64,000 nucleotides of DNA from Eublepharis macularius (Eukaryota > Chordata > Lepidosauria > Squamata > Eublepharidae). The DNA is taken from positions 24,462,001 to 24,526,000 of the forward strand of contig NC_072797.1 of assembly GCF_028583425.1 (NCBI RefSeq), in the 5' to 3' direction. Position numbers and translations under genes: made by a program. Every line of letters begins with the position of its first letter. Position 1 is the stretch's first letter. Positions 63,396 through 64,000 of this stretch are shown here, piece after piece. A model generated the notes under the pieces. It saw only the letters and a program-made list of their open reading frames with translations. It searched no databases and was not told where the DNA came from.

Positions 63396-64000
63396 CATCA
63401 CTGCTGTGCTACATATGAAAAATTATGCATAAACCACCAGAATAGGCTGCAAGTCCACCGGTCTTTGTTTTTGGATGCTCACCCCATTTCCCATAATATG
63501 GGGTGAGACATTTCCAGAAACTTGAAGGAACTAGTGAAAATCAACCAGTTGCAGTGCAGTGAACTCAGCCGGGGATTTTAGCCTGTGAGAATGTTTTCTG
63601 GTCAACAACCCTTTGAAGTCCTGAGACCTGCAAGTTATGGTATATGGAGATGGAAGCTCCTTGGAGCAGCGATTTTGCTTATTCAGTAATACCCATAATC
63701 GTGCAGGACCAATAATAGTTAATGAGGACATTGTTAACTACGTCATTTCATGGCTTGAGAGCTTGCAAAACATTTTTTTAAAAACTAGAGCAGGTCATAC
63801 AGTAAAAGCTATCCACTAATGTAGTAATGCTATGCATTATTTAGAGCGAATAAGGCCATTCCAACAGGCTTAAAAAGCACCAAGAGACAATGAGTGGGAG
63901 GGAAAGAGGTTATAACCTTATCCAGCCCTTCTCTCGAGTCATTTTTGGGAATATTCTGTCACCAATTAGCACTTTAGACAGGTTTTAATTCCATTTGCCA
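63396..64000. other. Start of last OSMR intron, no exon found
   Basis: No reading frame resembling the OSMR cytoplasmic tail is visible up to the end of the window. Confidence 0.6.

Noticed and set aside
1..64000. CRISPR arrays, operons or phage genes
   Set aside because: The sequence is a vertebrate-type intron-rich locus. The regularly recurring sequences are dispersed repeats, not spacer arrays.
62286..64000. Last OSMR coding exon within the window
   Set aside because: No frame resembles the long cytoplasmic tail; the open frames here lie in transposon-derived sequence.

Overview
The window looks like nuclear DNA of a squamate reptile, possibly a gecko (the finer call is weak). Reasons: tRNA-derived squamate-type SINEs, 5S-rRNA-derived SINE pieces, BovB and CR1 LINE 3' ends, many palindromic DNA-transposon derivatives and Penelope-like retroelement termini, with very sparse, intron-split coding sequence. 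There is no prokaryotic gene organisation. Most long open frames are accidental readings of repeats.

One protein-coding gene is supported: a plus-strand orthologue of the oncostatin M receptor (OSMR), a gp130-family type I cytokine receptor. Sixteen coding exons were placed between 26728 and 62285. All have AG/GT boundaries, and all splice phases agree, giving an uninterrupted 784-codon frame. The order is signal peptide, half cytokine-binding module, Ig domain, full cytokine-binding module with a WSEWS motif, three fibronectin III domains, transmembrane helix and box 1. The large last exon (most of the cytoplasmic tail) is not seen and should lie beyond position 64000. A CpG-rich, largely repeat-free block at 15.9-16.7 kb is the best candidate for the promoter and non-coding first exon, leaving a first intron of about 10 kb.

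Layout: 1-15.9 kb is intergenic DNA full of repeats; 15.9-16.7 kb is the putative promoter CpG island; 16.7-26.7 kb is the putative intron 1 (SINEs, BovB, Penelope-type piece); 26.7-62.3 kb holds the OSMR exons with heavily invaded introns; 62.3-64 kb is the start of the last intron, with one hAT-like element nested by another.

The most interesting non-genic signal is a set of Penelope-like terminal repeats, each flanked by 12-14 bp target duplications. Several are arranged as long head-to-head palindromes, and one keeps an open GIY-YIG endonuclease frame inside an OSMR intron. Three sequence-distinct terminal-repeat families share the same hammerhead-ribozyme-like layout (CUGANGA core, hairpin, GAA, self-complementary 4-mer, short closing stem), with the same one-base insertion after the core. 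A second clear signal is a palindromic hAT-type family with five copies in this window, all with identifiable 8-bp target duplications.
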